Assembly: GCF_011057975.1 (NCBI RefSeq)
Contig: NZ_CP049109.1
Span: 3,317,001 to 3,381,000, forward strand
Origin: Sphingosinithalassobacter tenebrarum
GTDB taxonomy: Bacteria > Pseudomonadota > Alphaproteobacteria > Sphingomonadales > Sphingomonadaceae
DNA length: 64,000 nt
Direction: 5' to 3'
Shown here: piece by piece, positions 37,335-45,956 of the stretch
Numbering within the stretch: position 1 is the first letter of the stretch
Layout: each line of letters opens with the position of its first letter
Translations under genes and position numbers: made by a program
The notes under the pieces: generated by a model
The model's database searches: none
What the model was told of the DNA's origin: nothing
What the model saw: only the letters and a program-made list of their open reading frames with translations

Positions 37335-38708
37335 TCAGCTCTTGTCGCGATCGAACGGATTGCGCGCCGCGCGCATCGTCAGCCGCACCGGCACCGCGCC
37401 GAAACCAAATTCCTTGCGAATGCCGTTGATCAGATAGCGACGATAGCTTTCGGGCAGCAGATCGACTCGCGTGCCGAACAGGATGAAGCTGGGCGGCCGC
37501 GTCTTGGCCTGCGTCACATAACGCGGCTTGATCCGCTTGCCGCCGGGTGCGGGCGGGGGATTGGCCTCGATCGCGCGTTCGAACCAGCGATTGAGCTGCC
37601 CGGTCGACACGCGGCGCGACCAGGCATCGCGCGTTTCGAACGCCACCTTGATGACGGTGTCGATCCCCTTGCCGGTCACTGCGGAGACAGTGAGCAGCGG
37701 CACGCCGCGCACCTGCGCCAGTCCCTCGTCGAGCGCAGCCTTGACCCCGTTGAACAGCTTGCTGGCGTCCTCGGCGACGTCCCATTTGTTCATCACCACG
37801 ATCAGTGCGCGCCCTTCCTGCAGCGCGGCGTCGGCGATCTTCAGGTCCTGCACTTCCAGCCCCTTGGTCGCATCGAGCAGCAGGATGACGACCTCGGCGA
37901 AATCCACCGCGCGCTGCGCATCCGCGACCGACAGCTTTTCAAGCTTGTCCTGCACCCGCGCGCGCTTGCGCATGCCGGCGGTGTCGATCAGCCGCACCCG
38001 GCGCGCATCGCCGCCATCAGGAGGTGTCCATTCCCAGTCGATCGCGATCGAATCGCGCGTGATCCCCGCCTCCGGGCCGGTGATCAGCCGTTCCTGCCCG
38101 AGGATCTTGTTGATCAGCGTCGATTTGCCCGCATTGGGGCGACCGACGATCGCAAGCTTGAGCGGCGCATCAGGCGCGTCGGGGTCCTCGCCATCCTCGG
38201 CGTCTTCCTTCTCGTCGATCCAGGGCAGAAGCGCCTCGAACAGGTCGGCGACGCCTTCGCCATGCTCGGCCGAAATCAGCACGGGATCGCCGAAGCCAAG
38301 TGCCATCGCTTCGATCGCTCCGGCTTCGCCCGCCCTGCCCTCGGCCTTGTTGGCGGCAAGCACCACCGGCGCGTCGGCGCTGCGCAGCCAGCGGGCGATT
38401 TCCTCGTCGAGCGGCGTCACGCCGGCGCGCGCGTCGACGATGAACAGCGCCACATCGGCCTCGCGAACCGCCGCCTCGGTCTGCGTGCGCATCCGGCCGG
38501 GCAGGCTCTGCGGGTCCTCATCCTCGAAACCGGCGGTATCGATGATGCGGAATTCGAGCCCGAGCAGATGCGCTTCGCCTTCGCGGCGGTCGCGCGTCAC
38601 GCCGGGGCGATCGTCGACCAGCGCAAGCCGCTTGCCGACCAGCCGGTTGAACAGCGTCGATTTGCCCACATTGGGGCGGCCGATAATGGCGACGGTCGGA
38701 AGCGGCAC
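37335..38708 (-). CDS. der: Ribosome biogenesis GTPase Der (EngA)
   Basis: A 457-residue double GTPase acting in 50S subunit assembly. The first G domain has GRPNVGKSTLFNRLVGKRLA and DTAGFEDED; the second, starting near residue 185, has GRPNAGKSTLINKILGQ and DTAGMRKRA; the C-terminal KH-like domain follows. GTG at 38708 is chosen because the product then starts PLPTVAIIGRPN, as in relatives; ATG at 38738 is the alternative. Next to bamB and yfgM, the usual cluster. Confidence 0.93.
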   Translation of the reverse strand: MPLPTVAIIGRPNVGKSTLFNRLVGKRLALVDDRPGVTRDRREGEAHLLGLEFRIIDTAGFEDEDPQSLPGRMRTQTEAAVREADVALFIVDARAGVTPLDEEIARWLRSADAPVVLAANKAEGRAGEAGAIEAMALGFGDPVLISAEHGEGVADLFEALLPWIDEKEDAEDGEDPDAPDAPLKLAIVGRPNAGKSTLINKILGQERLITGPEAGITRDSIAIDWEWTPPDGGDARRVRLIDTAGMRKRARVQDKLEKLSVADAQRAVDFAEVVILLLDATKGLEVQDLKIADAALQEGRALIVVMNKWDVAEDASKLFNGVKAALDEGLAQVRGVPLLTVSAVTGKGIDTVIKVAFETRDAWSRRVSTGQLNRWFERAIEANPPPAPGGKRIKPRYVTQAKTRPPSFILFGTRVDLLPESYRRYLINGIRKEFGFGAVPVRLTMRAARNPFDRDKS

Positions 38709-38786
38709 GGTACGGTTTTCCCCTGGCTGCGCGACCATCGGCAATGTCCGGTTGCCGAAGCGACACGCGCTCCGGCCCATCGGGCA

Positions 38787-40109
38787 TCAACGGAAGGCCG
38801 TCAGCTTTCCTGAATCATCGAGTATATAGAGCGTGTTGTTCGCGACGACGAGCGGCAGCGAAACATCTCCGTCGACTTCAGCGACGGGCTGGAAGCTGCC
38901 ATCGCTCGGCGAAGCGGCGATCACTTGCCCGCGACTGTTGGCAAGCCACAGCTTGCCACCCGCAAGCACGGGACCGACCCAGTTGATCATCCCCTTCTGA
39001 TCCTCCTCGTCACGCCAGCGACGCAGTTGCGAGATCCAGCGGATGCGGCCGGTGCCGCGCTGGATGCAGATCAGCTTGGCCTGTTCGGTAACGACGAACA
39101 CCCATTCGCCGACCACCCAAGGGGTCGAGATGCTCGCGAAATTCTCTTCCCACAGCCGCCGGCCCGAAGCCAGATCGAGCGCGACCATACGCCCCCCCTG
39201 CCCGACGGCATAGACGCGGCCCTGGTCGATCACCGGATCGGCATCGATATCCGACAGCGAGGAGACCGAAGTCGACATGCTCGTGCGGGACAGCACGTCG
39301 GTCCAGAGCTGGCGACCATTCTCGTAGCGATAGGCATTGAGTTCGCCCGACGAGAAGCCCGCGACCACGGTGCTTTGCGCGGCCGCCGGTGCTGCCACCC
39401 CGAACACACCCTGGGTTTCCACGGCCCCGGCCGATGTCCACACGACCGACCCGTCATTCTGGTTCAACGTGAAGAACTGATTGTCCTGAGTCACGACATA
39501 GACGTGACCATAGGCGATCGTCGGCGCGCCGCGCAGCGGGCCGCCCGGGCGCACCTTCCAGAGCTGGTCGCCCGACGCGGCATCGAGCGCGACGACATCG
39601 CCCAGCCCGTTCGTCGCATAGAGCTTGCCCGATTCATACGCGACGCCACCGCCGAACAGGGCATTGCTGTTCTCGCGATTTTCCGAAGTCGGCCTGGTCC
39701 AGAGTTCGGCACCGTTTTCGGCGTCGAACGCGTTTACCCGGCCATCGATATCGACGACGTAGAGCTTGCCGTCGGCCACGATCGGCGCGGAGGCCAGCCG
39801 GGCACGCTTTCCGCCCCCGGCGATGCCGGTGTGCCAGAGCCGAGACGGCGCGGTGGCGAGCGCCAGGTGCCCCATCGACTTGGACGCATTGCCGCCCGGC
39901 TGGGCCCAGGCGGCGTTGGCGGCTGCCGGAGGCAGCAGCACGTCGATGCCGGCCAGATCCGGGTCCGCGGCGATACTGTTTTCCGCAACCAGAATCGGCA
40001 CGCGCTGACCGACAGTGGGAGTGGCGTTCTTGCTGCCGTTGAAAATACCGCAGCCGCCCAGTGCAGCCCCGGCGGCGAGTACGAAGGCCAGGCGCTTCAG
40101 GTTGCTCAT
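38787..40109 (-). CDS. bamB: Outer-membrane assembly lipoprotein BamB
   Basis: A 440-residue beta-propeller lipoprotein of the BAM complex. Lipobox ALGGC places the lipidated Cys at residue 20. Repeated PQQ-like blades follow (for example VDIDGRVNAFDAENGAELW, then LGDVVALDAASGDQLW). It is followed 78 bases later by der. Its ATG overlaps the stop of the YfgM-like gene by four bases, matching the yfgM-bamB-der order of many proteobacteria. Confidence 0.92.
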   Translation of the reverse strand: MSNLKRLAFVLAAGAALGGCGIFNGSKNATPTVGQRVPILVAENSIAADPDLAGIDVLLPPAAANAAWAQPGGNASKSMGHLALATAPSRLWHTGIAGGGKRARLASAPIVADGKLYVVDIDGRVNAFDAENGAELWTRPTSENRENSNALFGGGVAYESGKLYATNGLGDVVALDAASGDQLWKVRPGGPLRGAPTIAYGHVYVVTQDNQFFTLNQNDGSVVWTSAGAVETQGVFGVAAPAAAQSTVVAGFSSGELNAYRYENGRQLWTDVLSRTSMSTSVSSLSDIDADPVIDQGRVYAVGQGGRMVALDLASGRRLWEENFASISTPWVVGEWVFVVTEQAKLICIQRGTGRIRWISQLRRWRDEEDQKGMINWVGPVLAGGKLWLANSRGQVIAASPSDGSFQPVAEVDGDVSLPLVVANNTLYILDDSGKLTAFR

Positions 40110-40855
40110 TGGGACGCATTCCCCTCAGACTGAGTGTTCGTCGTTTCGCCGGTGGCTGCCGATTCCGAATCGGCAGCGGTTTCGGCCGCCGGCTGCACAC
40201 CGTACCGGCCCGCCAGCTGCTGCACCCGCTGGCGGATGCTCTCGGGAACGGATTCGGTCTGGGCGATCTTGTTCAGAAGCTGCCCCGCCTCGCTGGTCCG
40301 CCCCTGTTTGAGATAGGCGAGCGCGACCAGTTCCCCCGCCGATCCGAACCAGGCGCTTTCCGGTACCGCCAGCGACTTGAGCCGGTCGATCACTTCGCTC
40401 GGCTTCATCCAGTCGAATTCGGCATAGGTGCGCCGGATCGTCGCAAGCTGGCGATAGGGTTCGGGAACCGAAGGATCCGCAGCGATCTGCGCGAATTTGG
40501 CGGCGGCGCCGGCATGATCGTTGTTCTGCAACAGGATAGCGGCCTGTTCCAGACGCGCCAGCGCGGCATAGCCATCGCCCTGTTTCGCGATCTCCGCCAG
40601 TTCAGGCGTGGCTTTGGCATAATTGCCCTGATTGAGATGCTGGACGACCTGGTCATAGCGTTCGCCGCGCGCATCGGCCGTGCTGTTCGAACGGTGGCCC
40701 AGATACAGCCACACCGCGATCGCAACCAGAATCGCAATGACCGCGACGACGATCCACAGGCCGTAGCTGCGCCAGATGCGCAGCAGTTCGGCACGGCGAA
40801 GCTCCTCATCAACCTCACGGACGAAGGTCTGATTCTCTTCGGGGGGAAGCGCCAA
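40106..40855 (-). CDS. yfgM: YfgM-like TPR membrane protein
   Basis: A 249-residue protein with one membrane segment (SYGLWIVVAVIAILVAIAVW, residues 30-50) and a periplasmic tetratricopeptide-like domain, as in the YfgM/PpiD ancillary factor of the SecYEG translocon. The acidic N-terminus (REVDEELRRAELLRIWR) is typical. The C-terminal 30 residues are Ala/Glu/Ser/Thr-rich and probably disordered. First gene of the yfgM-bamB-der unit. Confidence 0.85.
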   Translation of the reverse strand: MALPPEENQTFVREVDEELRRAELLRIWRSYGLWIVVAVIAILVAIAVWLYLGHRSNSTADARGERYDQVVQHLNQGNYAKATPELAEIAKQGDGYAALARLEQAAILLQNNDHAGAAAKFAQIAADPSVPEPYRQLATIRRTYAEFDWMKPSEVIDRLKSLAVPESAWFGSAGELVALAYLKQGRTSEAGQLLNKIAQTESVPESIRQRVQQLAGRYGVQPAAETAADSESAATGETTNTQSEGNASQ

Positions 40856-40931
40856 GAATTACTCCATAGTCGGCATGCGGACGCGGACCTTAGCGGCGGC
40901 GACCCGCAGGGGAAAGCGGCTCGATAGTCGC

Positions 40932-41789
40932 TCAGTCGCGCGGCGCATAGACCTGATCGGACCCGGGAAAGGCCCGCGAGCGCACTTCGTCGGCATAGGT
41001 GCCAACAGCGGCGGAAATACGGCCGGCAAGATCGTCATAGCGTTTGACGAATCGCGGCGTCCGCTCGAACAGGCCGAGCATGTCCTCGGTCACCAGAACC
41101 TGGCCGTCGCACTGATTCGACGCGCCGATCCCGATCACCGGACAGGATGCCGCCGCCGTCACTTCCTGTGCCAGCGTTTCGACCACCCCTTCCGCGACGA
41201 TCGCGGCGGCCCCCGCATCGGCGAGCGCCCTGGCATCGTCGATGATCCGTGAATGCTCTTCGTTGCTGCGCCCGCGCGCGGCATAGCCGCCCAGCGCATT
41301 CACCGATTGCGGCGTCAGCCCGATGTGACCGAAAACGGGAATCCCGCGCGAAACCAGAAATTCGACGGTCGGCGCCATCGCTGTCCCGCCTTCCAGCTTC
41401 ACGCCCGCCGCGCCGGTCTCCGCCATGATCCGCGCCGCCGCCTCGAATGCCTTTTCCGGGCTCGCTTCATAAGCGCCGAACGGCATGTCGACGATCACGA
41501 CCGCATGATAGCTGCCACGCACCACGGCGGCGCCGTGCGCGATCATCATGTCAAGCGTCACCGGCAGCGTCGTCGGCAGGCCGTAAATCACCTGCCCCAG
41601 GCTGTCGCCGACCAGCAGCACATCGCAATGCGGATCGAGCAGCTGCGCCATCCGCGTCGTGTAGGCGGTCAGCATCACGATCGGGTCCTTGCCCTTGCGA
41701 TTGCGGATCGCGGGCACGGTGAGCCGCTTCATCGGAGCGGGCGTCGGGTTGGCTCGGCTGGTCGCCGTATCGAGCGTGTAGGTGGACAT
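40932..41789 (-). CDS. panB: 3-methyl-2-oxobutanoate hydroxymethyltransferase
   Basis: Makes ketopantoate for pantothenate and coenzyme A, 285 residues. It has [18 protein letters not shown], the Mg site [11 protein letters not shown], then [18 protein letters not shown] and the catalytic region [20 protein letters not shown] at 41789 is chosen; the frame further upstream is not homologous and overlaps the divergent promoter. panC is not in the window. Confidence 0.95.
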   Translation of the reverse strand: MSTYTLDTATSRANPTPAPMKRLTVPAIRNRKGKDPIVMLTAYTTRMAQLLDPHCDVLLVGDSLGQVIYGLPTTLPVTLDMMIAHGAAVVRGSYHAVVIVDMPFGAYEASPEKAFEAAARIMAETGAAGVKLEGGTAMAPTVEFLVSRGIPVFGHIGLTPQSVNALGGYAARGRSNEEHSRIIDDARALADAGAAAIVAEGVVETLAQEVTAAASCPVIGIGASNQCDGQVLVTEDMLGLFERTPRFVKRYDDLAGRISAAVGTYADEVRSRAFPGSDQVYAPRD

Positions 41790-41854
41790 GGCCCGCCCGA
41801 TAGCGGCTCGCCGCGCCTCCCACCAGCCGTAGCGCGCACATGAGTCGAATCTGC

Positions 41855-41886
41855 TTGACTCAATGTTCGCTTTATTTAACATTGAG
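41855..41886 (+). promoter_or_regulatory. Promoter with perfect inverted-repeat operator for the membrane-pair/XRE cassette
   Basis: TTGACT (41855-41860) and TAACAT (41877-41882) form a plausible -35/-10 pair with a 16-base spacer. A perfect nine-base inverted repeat, CTCAATGTT (41859-41867) and AACATTGAG (41878-41886), overlaps both elements. A protein binding the dyad would block the promoter. The XRE regulator encoded at the end of the same operon is the obvious candidate, by inference. Confidence 0.65.
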
Positions 41887-41913
41887 GATATCAAAGATGA
41901 CATGGAGTTAAAA

Positions 41914-42378
41914 ATGACCTTCAGGGAGAAAGTGCTCTGGGTCTCCGTGATCGCGGTTCTGCTGATCTGGGGATCCTATTTCCTCGACCTTGTGACGAAT
42001 CTGTCGGCGGGCCGAATCGAGGTCGCGGCCAGTTTCGGCGGGTTTCTGCGTTCGGTGGTGCTGATCGTCGTGGTCGAAATCGTCGCCAGCGTCGTGCTCG
42101 CCATCGCCAGCCCGCGCGAAGCGAACATGCCCGCCGACATCCGCGAGCGCGAATATGCGCTGAGCGCCTATCGCCCGGCCTATTTCGTGCTGTCGGTGAT
42201 CGTCGCGGCGACAATGCTGGGTACGCCCGCGCTGGTGCATGTCGCGCCGCATCTCCTCACCGGCGATCCGGCAATGAGCATCGCGATCGTGATCGGCAAT
42301 CTGATGCTGGCTGGTCTGGTCCTGTCCAGCCTCACCTCGGACATCTGGCAGATCGTCCGCTATCGCAGGAGCGCATGA
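41914..42378 (+). CDS. Four-helix membrane protein, first of a paralogous pair
   Basis: A 154-residue protein starting [20 protein letters not shown], with hydrophobic segments near residues 8-28, 42-62, 90-110 and 120-142. ATG at 41914 is chosen for its GGAG six bases upstream; earlier in-frame ATGs lie inside the operator region. The next gene is its paralogue: PFREKEAWLALAGMVLGYGG has the same N-terminal plan, and both have a charged arginine/glutamate loop in the middle ([19 protein letters not shown]). The family is not recognised. Confidence 0.7.
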   Translation: MTFREKVLWVSVIAVLLIWGSYFLDLVTNLSAGRIEVAASFGGFLRSVVLIVVVEIVASVVLAIASPREANMPADIREREYALSAYRPAYFVLSVIVAATMLGTPALVHVAPHLLTGDPAMSIAIVIGNLMLAGLVLSSLTSDIWQIVRYRRSA

Positions 42379-42830
42379 TGATGGAACGCAGCTTCGATAT
42401 GCCCTTTCGCGAGAAGGAAGCCTGGCTCGCGCTGGCGGGTATGGTGCTCGGCTATGGCGGCTATTTCACCGTCGTCGCAATGACGCAGGGACAACCTCCA
42501 GAAAATCCGCTTAGCTTCGTGATCTGGTTCGCTATCGCCACGGTCGTTCGTGTCGCGATCGAATTCGGCGGGCGGGCGGTTTTCGCCACCCGCTCCCCCG
42601 GCGAAGCGCGCGCCAGACCCGACGAACGCGACCGCGCAATCGCCCAGCACGGCCTGGCCGTCGCCTATGGCGTGATGATGCTCGCGCTGATCGTCGTCGG
42701 CGTCCTGATGCCACTCAGCGTGACCGACAGCTGGCACATCGCCAATACCGGCCTGTTCGGTCTGGTGCTGGCCGAAATCACGCGCTGCGCCGTCGTCGTC
42801 GCCGATTATCGGAGAGGCTGGCATGGCTAA
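42375..42830 (+). CDS. Four-helix membrane protein, second of a paralogous pair
   Basis: A 151-residue membrane protein with the same layout as the preceding gene (short FREK start, four hydrophobic segments, cytoplasmic charged loop, final VADYRRG-like end). The start overlaps the first gene's stop by ATGA, so they are coupled and may form a heteromer. The unpaired ends of the two proteins differ most. The stop overlaps the start of the XRE gene by eight bases. Function unknown. Confidence 0.7.
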   Translation: MMMERSFDMPFREKEAWLALAGMVLGYGGYFTVVAMTQGQPPENPLSFVIWFAIATVVRVAIEFGGRAVFATRSPGEARARPDERDRAIAQHGLAVAYGVMMLALIVVGVLMPLSVTDSWHIANTGLFGLVLAEITRCAVVVADYRRGWHG

Positions 42831-43038
42831 GACGCCGCCCATCACCAATCAGATCCGCACGCTGCGCTTCATGGCGGGGGAAATGACCCAGGCCGAACTG
42901 GGCGAGAAGATCGGCCTTACCCGCCAGACAGTCGCGGCGATCGAATCGGGGAAATATTCGCCCACGCTCGAAGCGGCGTTCCGCATCGCGCAGGTGTTCG
43001 AAAAACCGCTGGAGGAGGTGTTTCAGTGGGAGGGGTAG
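42823..43038 (+). CDS. XRE family DNA-binding protein, 71 residues
   Basis: A minimal Cro/CI-type regulator. Its single HTH is MTQAELGEKIGLTRQTVAAI, followed by ESGKYSPTLEAAFRIAQVF and EKPLEEVFQWEG. This small type commonly follows genes for small membrane proteins and represses its own operon. Here it overlaps the second membrane gene by eight bases. The perfect dyad in the operon promoter is the likely binding site. Confidence 0.88.
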   Translation: MAKTPPITNQIRTLRFMAGEMTQAELGEKIGLTRQTVAAIESGKYSPTLEAAFRIAQVFEKPLEEVFQWEG

Positions 43039-43057
43039 CGGTTACGCCCTACCCTTC

Positions 43058-43186
43058 CGTCGCCCCTAGGCAGGGGACTAACGCTGCAGCTTTTGCATGA
43101 TCGGCCGACACGCCAAGTTTGCCGGCTGTGTCAGAGGATGGGGCGCAACGCTGCAGACATGGGCCCCTGCCTGCGCAGGGGCGACG
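43058..43186. repeat. Inverted intergenic repeat with CGTCGCCCC ends
   Basis: Outer ends CGTCGCCCCT (43058) and AGGGGCGACG (43177-43186) are perfect complements; AACGCTGCAG occurs in both halves in the same orientation, and CCTGCCTGCGCAGG forms a terminal palindrome near the right end. A third dispersed-repeat type in this window. It lies between the XRE gene and a convergent membrane protein gene. Confidence 0.7.
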
Positions 43187-43237
43187 CCTGGTATGGGTAT
43201 CACACCTCATTTTGAACTGCGGCGTCCCGTTACAGCG

Positions 43238-43663
43238 TCAGCGGATCCAGCCGTGCTTTCGCGCATATTCTGCGAACCACAGCTCGACCCCCGCCACCAC
43301 GACCAGAAAGGTCGGCAGCAGCATCGCGCTCCAGCCTTGCGCCGCGAGCATGTGGGCATCGATCAACGCATAGCCGAACTGCACCGCCAGCAATCCCAGC
43401 GAGGCAAGGAACAGCGCCCTGGCAAGCACCGATCGGGTGATCAGCGCGACTCCGCCCATCAGCGTGCTCGCCACCGCGGCGGCATAGACCGCCGTGTACC
43501 AGCCGGGCACGCCATCGAAGAACATGGTTTCGGCGAGCACCGTACTGACGGGCACCTCGCTGTAGAGCAGGAACAACAGGCAGCCGAGCGCGCCCCAGAG
43601 CGTCGCGACATATGCGATCGTTGAAAACCAGCGCGGAGGACGCTGGCGGATATATGTTGCCAT
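43238..43663 (-). CDS. Hypothetical four-helix membrane protein
   Basis: A 141-residue protein with hydrophobic segments near residues 14-34, 55-75, 80-100 and 110-130. It starts MATYIRQRPPRWFSTIAYVA; ATG at 43663 stands six bases behind GGGGGAG, so the longer upstream frame is not used. It resembles generic small sphingomonad membrane proteins, but I do not recognise the family. Convergent with the XRE cassette, 94 bases from the ArsC-like gene. Confidence 0.65.
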   Translation of the reverse strand: MATYIRQRPPRWFSTIAYVATLWGALGCLLFLLYSEVPVSTVLAETMFFDGVPGWYTAVYAAAVASTLMGGVALITRSVLARALFLASLGLLAVQFGYALIDAHMLAAQGWSAMLLPTFLVVVAGVELWFAEYARKHGWIR

Positions 43664-43757
43664 ATCGGTCTCCCCCGGCCGGCGACCCTTACCGGCCCGG
43701 AAAGGAAAGCTAACGCATATCAGCTTCCATCGAAATGCCGCGCTGCGAAAAAATGAC

Positions 43758-44111
43758 TCAGCAGAACGCCGCTGCGTAACGCTCCGCCGCGAAGCCAACC
43801 AATATCCCGCCCGGATGCTCGACCACCGGGCGCTTGATCATTGACGGCTGGGCGATCATCAGCGCCGCCGCCTTGTCGGCGTCGAGATCCTGCTTGTCCG
43901 AGTCGGGCAGCTTGCGAAAGGTGGTGCCGCGCTTGTTGAGCAGCGTTTCCCATCCGACCTGTTCGATCCAGTGCATCAGCCGCGCGGGATCGACTCCCTC
44001 TTTCTTGAAGTCGTGAAATTCATAGGCGACGCCATGCTCGTCGAGCCAGGTACGCGTCTTCTTCACCGTGTCGCAGTTTGGTATCGCATACATCTTAATC
44101 ATTTCAGGCAT
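43758..44111 (-). CDS. ArsC/Spx family reductase (YffB-like)
   Basis: A 117-residue protein of the Spx/MgsR/ArsC group. The N-terminus MYAIPNCDTVKKTRTWLDEH carries the redox Cys (Cys13) and lacks the second Cys of typical Spx. The later MIKRPVVEHPGGILVGF is the family substrate loop. YffB-type proteins are glutathione-dependent reductases of uncertain substrate. Starts at 44111, 44102 or 44093 are all possible; none has a strong ribosome site. A scrap of a second copy lies 0.6 kb upstream. Confidence 0.85.
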   Translation of the reverse strand: MPEMIKMYAIPNCDTVKKTRTWLDEHGVAYEFHDFKKEGVDPARLMHWIEQVGWETLLNKRGTTFRKLPDSDKQDLDADKAAALMIAQPSMIKRPVVEHPGGILVGFAAERYAAAFC

Positions 44112-44234
44112 CCATTACATTGAATTTAAATGATTTCATGGAGAACCCATAACCCTGCGAGACGGGTGTCCACCATTTAGGCATTCCGTAAAACCCAAAG
44201 CGGGCTCAGCGCCTTTTTGGTCGCTTACAACGCC

Positions 44235-44660
44235 CTAGCGACCACGCGCTTGCTTATATTTCGCAAGGATGATCTGCGTGGCGAATACGATGGCCATTAG
44301 ACCTATCATAGCGCGCGCAAGGCCGGATAGAGTTTGCAGCTCCACCAACCCGGAGCCTGCGAGGGCTATACCAACGAGCAGAGCCACTACGATCATGCTG
44401 ATCGGCATTCTGGCGAGCAACTTCTGTTGTACGGGTCGGAAGGCACGATGGGGCGCTGTAGGTCGACCAGAGATGGATTTTCTCCAAGCACGGCGTGAAC
44501 CGAGCACAGGTATCGCGAGATAGGCTTCTCGTTCTTCTGCCGTCACAGGAATACCGCGCGACCAACGCCAATGATAATAAAGATAGCCATCATCGTCTGG
44601 CTCGAAACTCAACGCGAGAGCTGCTCTCTGATGATTGGCTTTGTCGCGGCTCGATGTCAT
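44235..44660 (-). CDS. Hypothetical protein with two membrane segments
   Basis: A 141-residue protein of unknown family. The first 75 residues are soluble and charged (SFEPDDDGYLYYHWRWSRG). Two hydrophobic segments follow (MISMIVVALLVGIALAGSGL-like, about 87-107, and LARAMIGLMAIVFATQIILA, about 113-132). The DNA is visibly richer in A and T than its neighbours, suggesting transfer. It stands alone between an ArsC-like gene and gene remnants. Confidence 0.55.
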   Translation of the reverse strand: MTSSRDKANHQRAALALSFEPDDDGYLYYHWRWSRGIPVTAEEREAYLAIPVLGSRRAWRKSISGRPTAPHRAFRPVQQKLLARMPISMIVVALLVGIALAGSGLVELQTLSGLARAMIGLMAIVFATQIILAKYKQARGR

Positions 44661-44725
44661 ATTTAAAGACTCACCGAACGAAGACCCCAGCGCAAGCCCA
44701 CAGGAATACCGAGCAACAAGAATCT

Positions 44726-44803
44726 CTATTTTCTGCGCACATTCATACGGACTTGCTCGCAGTTGGGAATGCCGTAAAACGCTATCGTCATAACTCGGAT
44801 CAT
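44726..44803 (-). pseudogene. N-terminal scrap of an ArsC/Spx-like gene
   Basis: Reads MIRVMTIAFYGIPNCEQVRM and then stops after a few residues. FYGIPNC matches the start of YffB-like proteins (compare MYAIPNCDTV in the intact gene at 44111), including the redox Cys, but the remaining 90 residues are missing. The intact relative is 0.6 kb away on the same strand, so this may be the residue of a duplication or a recombination. The call rests on about 12 residues. Confidence 0.4.
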
Positions 44804-44831
44804 CGTCTCCAATCTGCTGCCGTACAGATAG

Positions 44832-45258
44832 TCAGAAGAACCGGGGGTCTTGCAAGAGTATTGCATCGACGATGTCGAAGACTTGCCGTGCCAAGGGCGT
44901 ACCGACAACATCCCGCCGCCGCAGCGCCGCGCTCACTAGATCGCTTTTCGCAACGGTTCGGTCCGTCGCATCGATGACCATGACCGCAGGCGGAGATTCT
45001 TCGGGTTGGCGATAGAGCAAGGATACCGCCACCCGGTCCCCGGACGTCGAGCCTTCCCCCCAGCTTCCAAGTGCAAGATCGAGATTGGCGCCCGGATCAT
45101 CAAGATGCCCGACGGTCCAATGCATCCAATAGGTCGCGATCGTTGCTTTTGTAGTGAACCATTCCCCACGCCGTTCGGCTGGCCTCACCGCAGCATTCAC
45201 AATGACCGCCGCTCTCCTCAAGCGGTTCAACGACAAAGGCAGTCTGCGAACTGGTCAT
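44832..45258 (-). pseudogene. Frameshifted hypothetical gene (CxCCG...SRTAWG family)
   Basis: Two overlapping frames form one protein. From ATG 45258: TSSQTAFVVEPLEESGGHCE, CCGEASRTAWGMVHYK. The sequence then continues in another frame with ATIATYWMHWTVGHLDDPGA and GSWGEGSTSGDRVAVSLLYR to the stop at 44832. Reading one A fewer in the AAAA run (plus-strand TTTT at 45147-45150) joins them exactly. The combined 142-residue protein resembles small bacterial proteins with a CxxC-SRTVWG start and HGANFD-like middle, of unknown role. A one-base insertion or a sequencing error. Confidence 0.65.
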
Positions 45259-45287
45259 ATTCAGAACGACCGGAACGCTCGTGACAT

Positions 45288-45911
45288 CTAGCGGAACATG
45301 CAGGTCGTGCCCGCCCACAGATCGGTGACGAACGCATCGGCATTGCCGCTGCTCAGCAGGCCAGCCATGTTCACGTCGGGGACATTGAATTCGGTGCCGA
45401 GCGTGCTTTCGGGATACATTTCGATCGTCATCACGTCCTCCAGCTCGGCGCGCGTGGTGCCGATGCCGACGCCGCTGGCGGTCGTCAGCGTGCTGTCGTC
45501 GCCGCCCAGCGTCCAGCCGGCGAACCTGTCGTCCTGATAGAGCACGGTGAACCCGCCCTCATAATTGGCGATGTAGAGCGGCCCCGCACCGCATTCGGAG
45601 TTGAGGCCGGCGTCGAGCGGCTCGCCGAGCGCCGATTCCACCACGCGCGCCACGGCGTCCCTGCCGGTACCGAAGGTCAGGTTCCTGATCCGACCGCCAG
45701 GAAGGGCATAGCCGATACCGTCAGGCGCGATCTGCAGCGTCACCTCGGCCGCCTCGGCACTGCCGTTGTCAGCGGGTGCGGTTTCGTTGATCTCGCCCGC
45801 GCTGGGCACAAGCGCGTTATCGCGTTCGACTACGGTCGAGACGTTACCGTCGCCAAGCCCGTTGCAGCCCGCCAGCGCCAGCGCGATTGCCGGGATCACC
45901 AGTTTGCGCAT
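45288..45911 (-). CDS. Hypothetical lipoprotein
   Basis: A 207-residue predicted lipoprotein. MRKLVIPAIALALAGCNGLG gives a lipidated Cys at residue 16. A disordered Ser/Asn/Ala region follows, then a folded domain beginning VTLQIAPDGIGYALPGGRIR that includes TLGGDDSTLTTASGVGIGTT and a final Cys pair (SECGAG and GTTCMFR) that could form a disulfide. A type common in sphingomonads but without known function. It precedes guaA on the same strand by 87 bases. Confidence 0.7.
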   Translation of the reverse strand: MRKLVIPAIALALAGCNGLGDGNVSTVVERDNALVPSAGEINETAPADNGSAEAAEVTLQIAPDGIGYALPGGRIRNLTFGTGRDAVARVVESALGEPLDAGLNSECGAGPLYIANYEGGFTVLYQDDRFAGWTLGGDDSTLTTASGVGIGTTRAELEDVMTIEMYPESTLGTEFNVPDVNMAGLLSSGNADAFVTDLWAGTTCMFR

Positions 45912-45956
45912 TCGTCCCCCCTTCGTGTTTCCGCGTGCGGCGCCTTGCGGCGCCGG

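Noticed and set aside
44139..44180. tRNA-like 3' end (ACCC-TGCGAGAC-GGGT followed by GTCCACCA)
   Set aside because: Only a four-base T-stem, the loop lacks TTC, and no matching 5' acceptor strand is found upstream; not a tRNA or a convincing attachment site.
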